Of a DNA stretch of 64,000 nt, positions 26,946 to 35,263 are shown in pieces. A program made the translations under genes and the position numbers. The stretch covers positions 1,162,501 to 1,226,500 of the forward strand of contig NZ_ASXP01000001.1 of NCBI RefSeq assembly GCF_000445445.1, written 5' to 3'. The stretch comes from Sporomusa ovata DSM 2662 (lineage in GTDB: Bacteria > Bacillota > Negativicutes > Sporomusales > Sporomusaceae). The notes beneath the pieces are model-generated. The model was not told the DNA's origin. It did no database searches and saw only the letters and a list, made by a program, of their open reading frames with translations. Numbering within the stretch: the first letter of the stretch is position 1; every line of letters starts with the position of its first letter.

Positions 26946-27342
26946 TAATCGTATCTATAATTCGTACCAGCCGCTGCCTACGCTTAGTTCACCAGGCCAA
27001 GCATCCACCACAACTAAAGCGAACCCGGTCACTAATAAAATAAATAATGGTTCTAACTTTAATCAACTGTTACAACAGGAAATAACGGGAGTTAAATTTT
27101 CCCAGCATGCCTTACAACGCTTAAATAGCCGCAAAATCCAACTTGACAGCACACAATTAAGCAAACTGAGCCAAGCAGTAGAGAAAGCCGCGCAAAAAGG
27201 GGCTAAAGAGTCGCTGGTATTGATGAATGATAATTTGGCATTTGTCGTTAGTGTCAAAAATAAGACTGTCATAACGGCTATGGATGGTGCCAATATTAAG
27301 GACAATGTATTTACTAATATTGATAGTGCGGTAATTGTTTAG
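26938..27342 (+). CDS. Flagellar operon protein (TIGR02530-like)
   Basis: A 134-residue protein of the small family found between flgD and flgE in many Firmicutes. The N-terminal half is Asn/Thr-rich and disordered. The C-terminal half begins FSQHALQRLNSRKIQLDS (about 54-71), diagnostic for the family, and ends in a compact beta/alpha region (VLMNDNLAFVVSVKNKTVITAMDG). Its molecular function is not established; its position suggests hook assembly. It starts within flgD, so it is probably translated by coupling. Confidence 0.82.
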   Translation: MPDNRIYNSYQPLPTLSSPGQASTTTKANPVTNKINNGSNFNQLLQQEITGVKFSQHALQRLNSRKIQLDSTQLSKLSQAVEKAAQKGAKESLVLMNDNLAFVVSVKNKTVITAMDGANIKDNVFTNIDSAVIV

Positions 27343-27433
27343 GGCTGGACCTCTTGAGGGAGCCCTCAGGCTGCTGAATGACAGAAGCAGTCAGTAAATA
27401 AAAATTAGATATAAATTGGAGGTCAGTTTTACT

Positions 27434-29362
27434 ATGATGCGTTCAATATTTTCCGGGGTATCAGGTCTCAAAGCCCATCAAATAGCGATGGATTCTATTG
27501 GTAATAATATTGCCAACGTTAATACCACCGGGTATAAGGCCAGCAGAGTTAACTTTCAGGATATCTTAAGCCAAACCATGCAAGGGGCAGGTGCTGCTCA
27601 AGGAAATCGCGGCGGTACTAACCCACTGCAGGTTGGACTGGGTGTGGGTGTGGCTAGTATTGATACCATCTTTACAGATGGTATTTATCAGTCGACTGGC
27701 AAGATGACCGACTTAGCTGTCACAGGTAAAAACTTATTTATTCTCAGCGATGGTACACAAGAATATTATACCAGGGCAGGGAATTTTGATTTTGATGGTA
27801 GTGGCAATTATGGTGTCACTGGCACCGGTCTTAAAGTTATGGGCTGGATGGCAGACGCTTCCGGTGAGATAAATGCAACAGGATCACTTACCGCTATTCA
27901 GATTCCGGAGGGAACCTCGATGCCGCCTCAAGTATCTACCAAGATTGACATTGAAAATAATTTGAGTGCCGATGGCTATGGGATAGCAGCAGGTATTGCT
28001 ACCGCCGATACGAAAATGAATTTTGAAGGAACGTTGAATGCCGATACAGCTGTAGGTGAAGTAGTGTCATTTCAGGTACAAACGTATCTGGCAAGTGGTG
28101 CAAAGGTGCCTGTTACCGTTAATTTCAAAAAAACGGGCGAGCCTGGTACGAATACCTGGAGTGTTACAACCGGTGACAGCACAACTGGCGGACAGTCGTT
28201 TACGGTAGGGACAACACCTTCACCGATTACACTTTCCATTGACAATGGTAAAGGCGGAACTATGCCGGTTACTGTCGATACCACTGGTATTATAGCGGGA
28301 GCAACTGATGCTTTAAAAGGGGAAACCGATTTGTCTACAGCAACCGATGATTCTGGAATTAAACTAAGTGGCGTGTTACCTGCGGATGCCCAAGAAGGTG
28401 CTGTTGTAGAGACTACTATTCAGGTTATTGATGGTGGCCAACGTGTACCATATACAATAACGCTTACAAAAACTAATAATACAACTGAAAACGAATGGAA
28501 AGTTACAAAGGCTACTTATACTGATGCCAGCGGTACAGTGAATGACGTTACTGGTACTATTACTGTTACTCCTGCTACTGCTACGCCTACATATATCGTT
28601 GGAGGTGTTAATACTTCTACGATTAAAGTAGATGGATTATCGCTAGACATGTCAGGCATTACATCTAAAACGGCTGATACCGCTAATGCCGCGCTCAAAG
28701 TGTATGATAGTTTGGGAGCGGCTCACAAAGTGGAATATACTTATACCAAAACCGGTGTACCAGGTGAATGGATTGTTTCAGCCACGGTAGACGGTAAAAA
28801 GGCTGACGTTACTAATGATAAAATTGCTTTTAATTCCAAGGGCGTCTTAATTTCACCGGCTTCAGCTAATGGTGGGCCACAGATTACAGTACCCGGCATT
28901 GCTGGCGCTACCAACTTCCCGGTGACAATGAATCTCTTTAAGGAAGATGGCACTCCGGCTCTTACCCAACATAGTGGCAAGTCCACGATTTTTGCTACCA
29001 AAACAGATGGTTATGCGGCCGGCACGTTGAAAAATGTTGTGGCTAATACTTCCGGAGAGCTTATTGGTACCTTCAGTAATGAACGGACAATGACGCTGGC
29101 TAAGGTGGCCTTGGCTACCTTTAGTAATCCCGGCGGTCTGGAAAAATCAGGTCAGAACTACTATGTTAAATCAGCTAACTCAGGCGAACGCCGGGTTATA
29201 TCTGACGGCGCTTTTAAACCAGGAAGTCTGGAAGGGTCTAATGTTGATTTAGCGGAGCAATTCAGTAATATGATTATTACCCAGCGTGGTTTTCAGGCGA
29301 ATTCTAAAGATGTTACTACTTCTGACGAAATGCTGGAGATAATAGCCAATCTGAAACGATAA
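27434..29362 (+). CDS. flgE: Flagellar hook protein FlgE
   Basis: A 642-residue hook subunit. The N-terminal rod/hook signature IGNNIANVNTTGYKASRVNF lies at about 27-46, and the C-terminal helix with SNVDLAEQFSNMIITQRGFQ pairs with it in the D0 core. The long central region (about 190-430), rich in Thr, Val and Gly, forms the exposed D1-D3 domains and makes this much longer than the roughly 265-residue Bacillus or 400-residue Salmonella protein. ATG 27434 is preferred to TTG 27416 because GGAGGTC lies at about 27418. A terminator follows directly. Confidence 0.95.
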   Translation: MMRSIFSGVSGLKAHQIAMDSIGNNIANVNTTGYKASRVNFQDILSQTMQGAGAAQGNRGGTNPLQVGLGVGVASIDTIFTDGIYQSTGKMTDLAVTGKNLFILSDGTQEYYTRAGNFDFDGSGNYGVTGTGLKVMGWMADASGEINATGSLTAIQIPEGTSMPPQVSTKIDIENNLSADGYGIAAGIATADTKMNFEGTLNADTAVGEVVSFQVQTYLASGAKVPVTVNFKKTGEPGTNTWSVTTGDSTTGGQSFTVGTTPSPITLSIDNGKGGTMPVTVDTTGIIAGATDALKGETDLSTATDDSGIKLSGVLPADAQEGAVVETTIQVIDGGQRVPYTITLTKTNNTTENEWKVTKATYTDASGTVNDVTGTITVTPATATPTYIVGGVNTSTIKVDGLSLDMSGITSKTADTANAALKVYDSLGAAHKVEYTYTKTGVPGEWIVSATVDGKKADVTNDKIAFNSKGVLISPASANGGPQITVPGIAGATNFPVTMNLFKEDGTPALTQHSGKSTIFATKTDGYAAGTLKNVVANTSGELIGTFSNERTMTLAKVALATFSNPGGLEKSGQNYYVKSANSGERRVISDGAFKPGSLEGSNVDLAEQFSNMIITQRGFQANSKDVTTSDEMLEIIANLKR

Positions 29363-29372
29363 TCTCAGGAAA

Positions 29373-29413
29373 AGGTAGCGGGGGGAAGGCCTCCCTTCCG
29401 CTACCTGTTTTTT
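29373..29413 (+). terminator. Intrinsic terminator after flgE, inside the fla/che cluster
   Basis: A stem of nine perfect pairs (29373-29381 with 29398-29406), extendable inward through G-rich and C-rich arms, is followed by TGTTTTTTG. It starts 11 bp past the flgE stop and ends 25 bp before flbD. The structure looks complete, so it should end or attenuate transcription from the upstream flagellar genes. Confidence 0.85.
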
Positions 29414-29438
29414 GAAACATAGTAAGGGAGGGATAGAC

Positions 29439-29636
29439 ATGATCAAGGTTACGAAACTTAAGTCTCAGGATTGTGATTTTGTAGTGAATGCCGAATTGAT
29501 TGAAACCATAGAAGAGACACCAGATACAGTAATTACCCTAACTAGCGGCAAGAAGCTTATTGTGGAAGAAGCTATGGATGAAATTGTGCGTAAGGTAATG
29601 GATTATCGCCGGGCGTTATTCAGAAATATGCGTTAG
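29439..29636 (+). CDS. flbD: FlbD/SwrD family flagellar protein
   Basis: A 65-residue protein of the FlbD family (SwrD/YlzI in Bacillus). It begins MIKVTKLKSQDCDFVVNAEL and contains TPDTVITLTSGKKLIVEE, the family core. SwrD is needed for full flagellar motor power and swarming in B. subtilis; other members are uncharacterised. ATG 29439 has a GGGAGGG site, while the upstream ATG 29412 lies within the terminator's T-run and is unlikely. It is followed by fliL, as in Bacillus. Confidence 0.9.
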   Translation: MIKVTKLKSQDCDFVVNAELIETIEETPDTVITLTSGKKLIVEEAMDEIVRKVMDYRRALFRNMR

Positions 29637-29702
29637 TAAATGCATGCCTTGGGACTAGTGGCAAGATGAGTAATATAAATATTGTATATTGGAGGTGAGA
29701 CA

Positions 29703-30182
29703 GTGGCTGAAGAGGAAAAACCCAAAAAGATGTCGATGATGGTAATTATCATCTTGATTGTGGTGGGCTTGATTTTGGCTGGTGGTATTTCGTATTTAAT
29801 TGCAACCAGAGTTGTATCAGATCAAACGGTTGAGAAAAAAAGTTCTCAGCATGAGCCAGGTCAGTTTATTAAGCTCGGTGATGCAAAAGACGGGTTGATT
29901 CTCAATATTGGTGGCGTAAATAGTGGACGCTATCTTAAAATTGGCGTTATTGTGGAATTGAAACCAAGTAAAAATACAGCGGCCAAGGAAGGGAAAACGC
30001 TCTCACCTGAAGAAATAAAGATACTAGATACTGCTGTTTACGTTTTGCGTTCACAAAAGATCGAAGACTTTGACCCAACTAAGCAAGAACAGTTAAAAGA
30101 AATGTTAAAAAATGAAATTAATACAACACTTGGTGAAGATCGTGTATATGATATCTATATAACCAACTTTGTTTTACAGTAG
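29703..30182 (+). CDS. fliL: Flagellar basal-body-associated protein FliL
   Basis: A 159-residue single-pass membrane protein that surrounds stator units and supports torque. A short charged N-terminus is followed by one transmembrane helix (about 10-35; MVIIILIVVGLILAGG) and an extracytoplasmic stomatin-like domain (about 50-159; YLKIGVIVELKP). The GTG start at 29703 has a GGAGGTGAG site nine bases upstream and is better than the upstream ATG 29682. Position between flbD and fliM is canonical. Confidence 0.93.
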   Translation: MAEEEKPKKMSMMVIIILIVVGLILAGGISYLIATRVVSDQTVEKKSSQHEPGQFIKLGDAKDGLILNIGGVNSGRYLKIGVIVELKPSKNTAAKEGKTLSPEEIKILDTAVYVLRSQKIEDFDPTKQEQLKEMLKNEINTTLGEDRVYDIYITNFVLQ

Positions 30183-30209
30183 CTTTACATTTATTCTTTT
30201 AGTATAATA

Positions 30210-30250
30210 AAAAACAGCTAGTAGTTAGCTACGGTGTAATAGCAGTTTTT
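30210..30250 (+). terminator. Possible weak hairpin/attenuator before fliM
   Basis: AAAAACAGCTA (30210-30220) can pair with TAGCAGTTTTT (30240-30250), with one mismatch, and the right arm ends in five T. An alternative smaller hairpin AGCTA/TAGCT (30217-30231) overlaps the left arm. The mutually exclusive pairings resemble an attenuator, but the loop is long and the stem AT-rich, so this is tentative. Confidence 0.3.
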
Positions 30251-30270
30251 ATGTGAAAGGAGGGGGAGGA

Positions 30271-31275
30271 TTGGCAGGACCCGATGTTTTATCACAATCT
30301 GAGATCGATGAACTTTTGTCAGCTTTATCTACGGGCGTTGTAACTGCTGAAGAGATAAAAACCGAAGAAAAACAGCGGAAAATTAAAATGTATGATTTTA
30401 AACGCCCGGATAAGTTTTCTAAGGATCAAATTCGTACTCTTTATATGTTGCATGAGAACTTTGCGCGTTTGCTTAATACCTACCTGTCAGCGCATCTTCG
30501 GACACTTATTCATATTGATGTGGCCTCTGTTGACCAACTGACGTATGAGGAGTTTATCCGGTCAATGCCAAACCCCAGTGTTATTAGTATTTTTCAGATG
30601 CGACCACTTAAAGGTAATGCAATATTAGAGATAAATCCTAATATTGTACTGGCTATCATTGACCGGTTATTTGGCGGTCCAGGGTTACCACCTGCTAAGC
30701 CACGTTCCTTAACTGATATTGAGGAAGTGATTATCAGGAAAGTAATTAATAAAGCTATGGAGAACATGCAGGAGGCCTGGAAACAGGTAGTAGCGATTGA
30801 ACCCCGCATGGAGGCTTTAGAGACCAATCCACAGTTTACCCAGATTGTTCCTCCTAATGATATGGTTGTACTTATTACTCTGCAAGCAAAGATTGGTCAG
30901 GCTGAAGGTTTGATGAATATTTGTATTCCGTATTTGGTACTTGAACCGATTATGTCCAAATTGACGACAACCTTCTGGGTGTCTGCTGCAACTGCAAAGC
31001 AGGCTTCACCGGAAACCATGAATGTATTAAAACGAAAAATTGAAAGAACACTGATTCCTTTTATAGTTGAGCTTGGGCGGGCCACAGTTACTGTCCATGA
31101 ACTATTAGATTTAGGTGTGGGGGATGTACTGCAGCTGGAGACAAAAGCGGAAAATGACCTAAGCCTAATGATTGGCAGCCGAGAGAAATTTAAATGTAAA
31201 CCAGGCCTTATCGCTAACAGAAATGCAGTACAAATAACTCAAGTAATTTCCCAAGGAGATGATAATAATGAGTGA
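30271..31275 (+). CDS. fliM: Flagellar motor switch protein FliM
   Basis: A 334-residue C-ring protein that binds phospho-CheY. The conserved N-terminal CheY-binding peptide is present (LSQSEIDELLSAL, about 7-19). The middle CheC-like domain follows (DKFSKDQIRTLYMLHENFAR onward), then the C-terminal SpoA domain (about 250-334; LGRATVTVHELLDLGVGDV). TTG 30271 is chosen over GTG 30253 because the AAAGGAGG site lies between them. It overlaps fliY by 8 bp. Confidence 0.96.
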   Translation: MAGPDVLSQSEIDELLSALSTGVVTAEEIKTEEKQRKIKMYDFKRPDKFSKDQIRTLYMLHENFARLLNTYLSAHLRTLIHIDVASVDQLTYEEFIRSMPNPSVISIFQMRPLKGNAILEINPNIVLAIIDRLFGGPGLPPAKPRSLTDIEEVIIRKVINKAMENMQEAWKQVVAIEPRMEALETNPQFTQIVPPNDMVVLITLQAKIGQAEGLMNICIPYLVLEPIMSKLTTTFWVSAATAKQASPETMNVLKRKIERTLIPFIVELGRATVTVHELLDLGVGDVLQLETKAENDLSLMIGSREKFKCKPGLIANRNAVQITQVISQGDDNNE

Positions 31276-32370
31276 TGGATTCCTGTCCCAGGAAGAAATA
31301 GACGCTTTGCTAAGAGGCGAACCAGTAGCAGCCTCGCCATCTCCGGCTGGGCAAGATTTATCTGATATTGAAAAAGATGCGTTAGGTGAGATTGGCAATA
31401 TATCTATGGGTACTGCGGCTACGACGCTGTCTGTGCTTTTAGGCAGACGAGTATCTATTACTACACCTAAGGTTTCGATAACTAGCTTAAATGAAATTAA
31501 GCGCCAATATCCGCTGCCGTATTTAGTCATTGAGGTAGGGTATACACAAGGCCTGTTAGGTACCAACATTTTGGCGGTACGCGAGCAGGATGCGTTAATT
31601 ATCGCCGACTTAATGATGGGGGGGATGGCACTAATCCGCCAACAGAACTAAATGAACTCTATATGAGTGCTGTTAGTGAATCTATGAATCAAATGATGGG
31701 ATCAACGGCAACCTCCATATCGACTATGTTTAAGAAAAAAGTTGATATTGCACCACCAAAAGTCAATCTGCTGGATTTTGCTGTTGATCCTAATATTGAT
31801 AGCATTGTTTCAGGTGACGATTCGTTAGTGCGGGTGTCTTTCCGTATGGAAGTGGAGGATCTTATTGACAGTGAGCTTATGCAGATATTGCCTATTAATG
31901 TTGCTAGAGAAATGGTAGAAAATCTGTTAAATGCGGTGCAAACACCTACAGCAGCTGCTCCAAAAGCTGTACCGCAGCCAACAGCTCAGCCGCAACCTGC
32001 TCCTGCCGCCGCTCAACCGGCACCCCAACCGAAACAGCAACCAGTGCAAAATGTCACAGTACAGCCTGTGCAGTTTTCTGCCTTAAAACCGGCCGGGATG
32101 CCGGGTGTGGATGCCAATATTGGCCTTATTATGGATGTTCCACTACAGATTACGGTTGAACTGGGACGGACTCGCAAGCTAATTCGCGATATTTTGGAAT
32201 TGACACCAGGTTCAGTAGTTGAATTGGACAAACTGGCAGGAGAACCGGTAGATGTTCTTGTTAATGGGAAACTAATTGCCAAAGGTGAGGTTGTTGTAAT
32301 TGATGAAAACTTTGGCGTACGGATTACCGATATAATAACTCCTTTGGAACGGGCTAGCCATCTTCAGTAG
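31268..32370 (+). pseudogene. fliY: fliY (CheC-like phosphatase/FliN switch protein), interrupted by a frameshift
   Basis: FliY joins a CheY-P phosphatase-like domain to a FliN (SpoA) C-ring domain. The first part reads from ATG 31268 (AAGGAG site) and shows DALGEIGNISMG, then DLMMGG. There the frame runs into a stop at 31649-31651, giving 127 residues. The continuation (DGTNPPTELNELYMSAVSES) is in the -1 frame and stays open to 32370, with ESMNQMMGSTATS, a Pro/Gln-rich linker and the SpoA domain. One extra G in the G7 run at 31618-31624 would restore about 367 residues, the normal length. Real mutation, phase variation, slippage or sequencing error are all possible. The downstream ATG 31663 has no ribosome binding site. 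Confidence 0.85.
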
Positions 32371-32409
32371 TAATTCCGAATTTTATTTGAGATAGGGGAG
32401 ATAAATTTA

Positions 32410-32772
32410 ATGGCCATTAAAGTTTTAATTGTTGATGATGCCGCTTTTATGAGAATGATGATTAAAGATATTTTATCTAAAAATGGATATGATGTAGTTG
32501 GCGAAGCGGAAAATGGTCTCAAAGCGGTAGAAAAGTATCAAGAACTTAAACCGGATTTGACCACTATGGATATTACTATGCCGGAAATGGATGGAATTGC
32601 TGCCGTAAAAGAAATTAAAAAGATGGACGCTGGTGCAATTATTATTATGTGTAGCGCAATGGGACAGCAGGCTATGGTTATCGAAGCAATTCAATCAGGT
32701 GCCCGCGACTTTATTGTTAAGCCATTCCAGCCTGATCGTGTTTTGGAAGCTGTCCGCAAAGCGGTTGGTTAG
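32410..32772 (+). CDS. cheY: Chemotaxis response regulator CheY
   Basis: A 120-residue single-domain receiver with no output domain. The acidic pocket is Asp9/Asp10 (VDDAAFMR), the phospho-acceptor Asp54 (TTMDITMPEMDG), with the conserved Thr/Ser position in MCSAMGQQ and Lys in FIVKPF. Phosphorylated by CheA, it binds FliM and FliY. The position between fliY and fliO is the Bacillus arrangement and supports CheY rather than an orphan receiver. GGGGAG site upstream. Confidence 0.96.
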   Translation: MAIKVLIVDDAAFMRMMIKDILSKNGYDVVGEAENGLKAVEKYQELKPDLTTMDITMPEMDGIAAVKEIKKMDAGAIIIMCSAMGQQAMVIEAIQSGARDFIVKPFQPDRVLEAVRKAVG

Positions 32773-32788
32773 TCAGGTGAATTTATAG

Positions 32789-33364
32789 ATGTTTGGTAAT
32801 TTGCGCGTTCACGGCAGTATCCTAGTCTTTGTTAGTTGGTTATTCTTGTTTACAGGTCAGGTGTTGGCTGCTGCTGAAACGGGCGAATATTTAAAATATC
32901 AGGAGCCTCAACCAGCAACCTCATCCTGGCTTGCAACCAGTGGTTATATTGTATCGTTACTATTAACGTTTTTATTAGTTCTTGCTCTTGCATATCTTAC
33001 TTCGCGTTTTTTAGGACAAAGAATGACTAATAGTGGTAGATTTGGTAGCGGTAAGATTTATGCCACTTTGTCTTTGGGACCTAACCGCGCTATCTATGTA
33101 ATAGAGATAGCAGGCAGGTATATGGTATTGGGAGTAACCGAACACAGTATTACGATGCTCAATGAGATTACCTCTTTATCAGATATTGAGCAACTTAAGG
33201 CTACTCAAAATAGCGCTATGCCTCCGGAACAATTTAGCAGTGTTTTTCATCGGCAAATTGGTATGCTTAGGCAAATGCAAAAAAAACCCTTTTTAATTTT
33301 ACTTCAGACACTCCCGAATTTCGCGCGAAGGAGCAGGATACCGATAGTAGGAAGAGGTAAATAG
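32789..33364 (+). CDS. fliO: Flagellar biosynthetic protein FliO (FliZ-like)
   Basis: A 191-residue protein with an N-terminal signal-like hydrophobic segment (about 8-28) and a second membrane helix (about 48-70; IVSLLLTFLLVLALAYLTSR). A small cytoplasmic beta-rich FliO domain follows (SLGPNRAIYVIEIAGRYMVLGVT, about 94-116), then a basic tail. FliO helps assemble the FliP export-gate complex. Sequence conservation is weak in this family, so the call also rests on position directly before fliP. Confidence 0.88.
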   Translation: MFGNLRVHGSILVFVSWLFLFTGQVLAAAETGEYLKYQEPQPATSSWLATSGYIVSLLLTFLLVLALAYLTSRFLGQRMTNSGRFGSGKIYATLSLGPNRAIYVIEIAGRYMVLGVTEHSITMLNEITSLSDIEQLKATQNSAMPPEQFSSVFHRQIGMLRQMQKKPFLILLQTLPNFARRSRIPIVGRGK

Positions 33365-33365
33365 A

Positions 33366-34148
33366 GTGTCACAATGGATTAACTATGTAAAATCATGGCA
33401 AAAACAAGGCTTGACTTTGACCATAATTATTGTACTAGCTTTTCCAGCTGTAGCTGGAGCCGCGCCGCTGATACCTATTCCCAATATTAATGTTGGTGTG
33501 GAACAAGCAAATAGTCCTCAGGATGTTGCGCTTAGCCTGCAAGTTCTGTTAATGTTAACGGTGCTTTCACTGGCACCGTCTATTTTGATTATGATGACTT
33601 CATTTACTCGTATAATTATAGTATTGTCATTTTTACGCAGTGCTTTGTCGACTCAGCAGATGCCTCCGAATCAAGTTTTAGTTGGGCTTTCGCTGTTCTT
33701 GACCTTTTATACGATGTCCCCTTATTTCGATCAGGTGAATCAAAATGCCTTACAGCCTATGCTGGCTGGGACGATGGATCAACAAACGGCAATGACTGAG
33801 GCTGTGAAACCGATGCGTGAATTTATGTTTAAGCAAACTCGCGAAAACGATTTAGCCTTATTTGTGAATTTATCAGAGATGCCCCGGCCCAATGGCCCGG
33901 AAGATGTTCCTACAACAGTATTAATTCCGTCTTTTATTATTAGTGAGCTTAAAACTGCTTTTCAGATTGGTTTTTTGATTTATATTCCGTTTATTGTTAT
34001 TGATATGGTCGTTGCCAGTACCCTCATGGCTATGGGGATGATGATGCTGCCGCCGTCAATGATATCATTACCTTTTAAGGTATTATTATTTATATTGGTG
34101 GATGGCTGGCATTTGATTACACGGTCATTAATCAGTAGCTTTATTTAG
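33366..34148 (+). CDS. fliP: Flagellar export gate protein FliP
   Basis: A 260-residue export-gate subunit. A cleavable-type signal (about 10-33, ending VAGAAP) precedes the FliP core with four membrane helices. Signatures are FTRIIIVLSFLRSALSTQQMPPNQ (about 80-103), FIPFIVIDMVV-like YIPFIVIDMVVAST, and GMMMLPPSMISLPFKVLLF. GTG start at 33366, with a GAGG site two bases after the fliO stop region. FliP, FliQ and FliR form the helical export channel. Confidence 0.97.
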   Translation: MSQWINYVKSWQKQGLTLTIIIVLAFPAVAGAAPLIPIPNINVGVEQANSPQDVALSLQVLLMLTVLSLAPSILIMMTSFTRIIIVLSFLRSALSTQQMPPNQVLVGLSLFLTFYTMSPYFDQVNQNALQPMLAGTMDQQTAMTEAVKPMREFMFKQTRENDLALFVNLSEMPRPNGPEDVPTTVLIPSFIISELKTAFQIGFLIYIPFIVIDMVVASTLMAMGMMMLPPSMISLPFKVLLFILVDGWHLITRSLISSFI

Positions 34149-34161
34149 GGGGGGGGCGCTT

Positions 34162-34431
34162 ATGTCTGGTGATATGGCTATTCAGATTGGCCGTGACGCC
34201 TTATCAATGGTTATGCTGGTGTCAGCCCCGATGCTTATTCTGGGACTGGTTGTTGGTGTTGCGGTCAGCATATTTCAAGCGACAACACAAATACAAGAGC
34301 AGTCACTTGCCTTTATCCCTAAAATTATCGCTGTTTTTATCGCTGTCCTTGTTTTTGGTCCATGGATGCTGAGTATATTGATTACCTATACCAGAGAATT
34401 GTTTTTGAGTCTGCCTACTATGGTTCGTTAA
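34162..34431 (+). CDS. fliQ: Flagellar export gate protein FliQ
   Basis: An 89-residue protein with two transmembrane helices (about 16-38 and 52-74) forming the helical hairpin of the export gate. The conserved VGVAVSIFQATTQIQEQSLAF segment lies between them. A GGGGGGG site precedes ATG 34162. Canonical place between fliP and fliR. Confidence 0.96.
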   Translation: MSGDMAIQIGRDALSMVMLVSAPMLILGLVVGVAVSIFQATTQIQEQSLAFIPKIIAVFIAVLVFGPWMLSILITYTRELFLSLPTMVR

Positions 34432-34477
34432 CAGAGGAAATGGGGTAGTTCTACCAATAGATAGGTGGTAAGAAAGA

Positions 34478-35263
34478 GTGGATCTGTTTACATTATTGCA
34501 AAACCAGTTGGGATTTTTTCTGTTGATTTTTGCAAGATTGAGTGGGATTTTTTCATCAGCTCCTATTTTTGGTGCTAAAAATGTTCCGTTAATAGTAAAG
34601 GCTGGGTTGTCATTACTAATCTCCTATATTTTGTTACCACTATTAATCCAATCGAACCTCATTATCCCAGATGCCATACTCACCTATGTAGCGGTAGTAG
34701 TTGGTGAATTTTTAATTGGCTTGATTATGGGCTTTGCCTGTTCATTTATCTTTTACGGGATACAGATGGCAGGCACCTTACTAGATACACAAATTGGTTT
34801 CGGAATGGTTAATGTCATAGATCCTCAATTTGGCCAGCAGGTACCACTTGTTGGCAATTTTAAATACATTTTAGCTATACTAGTGTTTTTGACTAGTAAC
34901 AGCCATCATCTTTTTATATCAGCAATTGTATACAGTTTTACAAGTATTCCGGTAACTCGCGGATTGTTTCGTCCTGAACTTGCCAATATTGTGGTAGATA
35001 TGGTTGGTGATATTTTTATTATTGCCATTAAGATTAGTTTGCCAGTAGTGGTAGCAGTGCTGCTTACTGATGTTGCGTTAGGTATTTTGGCCCGTACTAT
35101 GCCGCAAATGAATATTTTTGTTGTTGGTATGCCGGGCAAAATTATTGTCGGCATTTTTGTACTATCGTTGGCTTTGCCTTTTTATATAGGATTTTTGGAG
35201 GTGGTTTTCAGTGAAGGCTTTCATAATATGTACCGCCTCTTGGAAAGTTTTGCCCCAAGTTAA
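34478..35263 (+). CDS. fliR: Flagellar export gate protein FliR
   Basis: A 261-residue membrane protein with about six hydrophobic helices; FARLSGIFSSAPIFGAKNVP at about 18-37 is the family signature, and QIGFGMVNVIDPQFGQQVP marks the second cytoplasmic loop. GTG start at 34478 after an AGGTGG site. Its last 53 bp overlap flhB, consistent with the close structural link of FliR and FlhB (fused in some clostridia). Confidence 0.96.
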   Translation: MDLFTLLQNQLGFFLLIFARLSGIFSSAPIFGAKNVPLIVKAGLSLLISYILLPLLIQSNLIIPDAILTYVAVVVGEFLIGLIMGFACSFIFYGIQMAGTLLDTQIGFGMVNVIDPQFGQQVPLVGNFKYILAILVFLTSNSHHLFISAIVYSFTSIPVTRGLFRPELANIVVDMVGDIFIIAIKISLPVVVAVLLTDVALGILARTMPQMNIFVVGMPGKIIVGIFVLSLALPFYIGFLEVVFSEGFHNMYRLLESFAPS

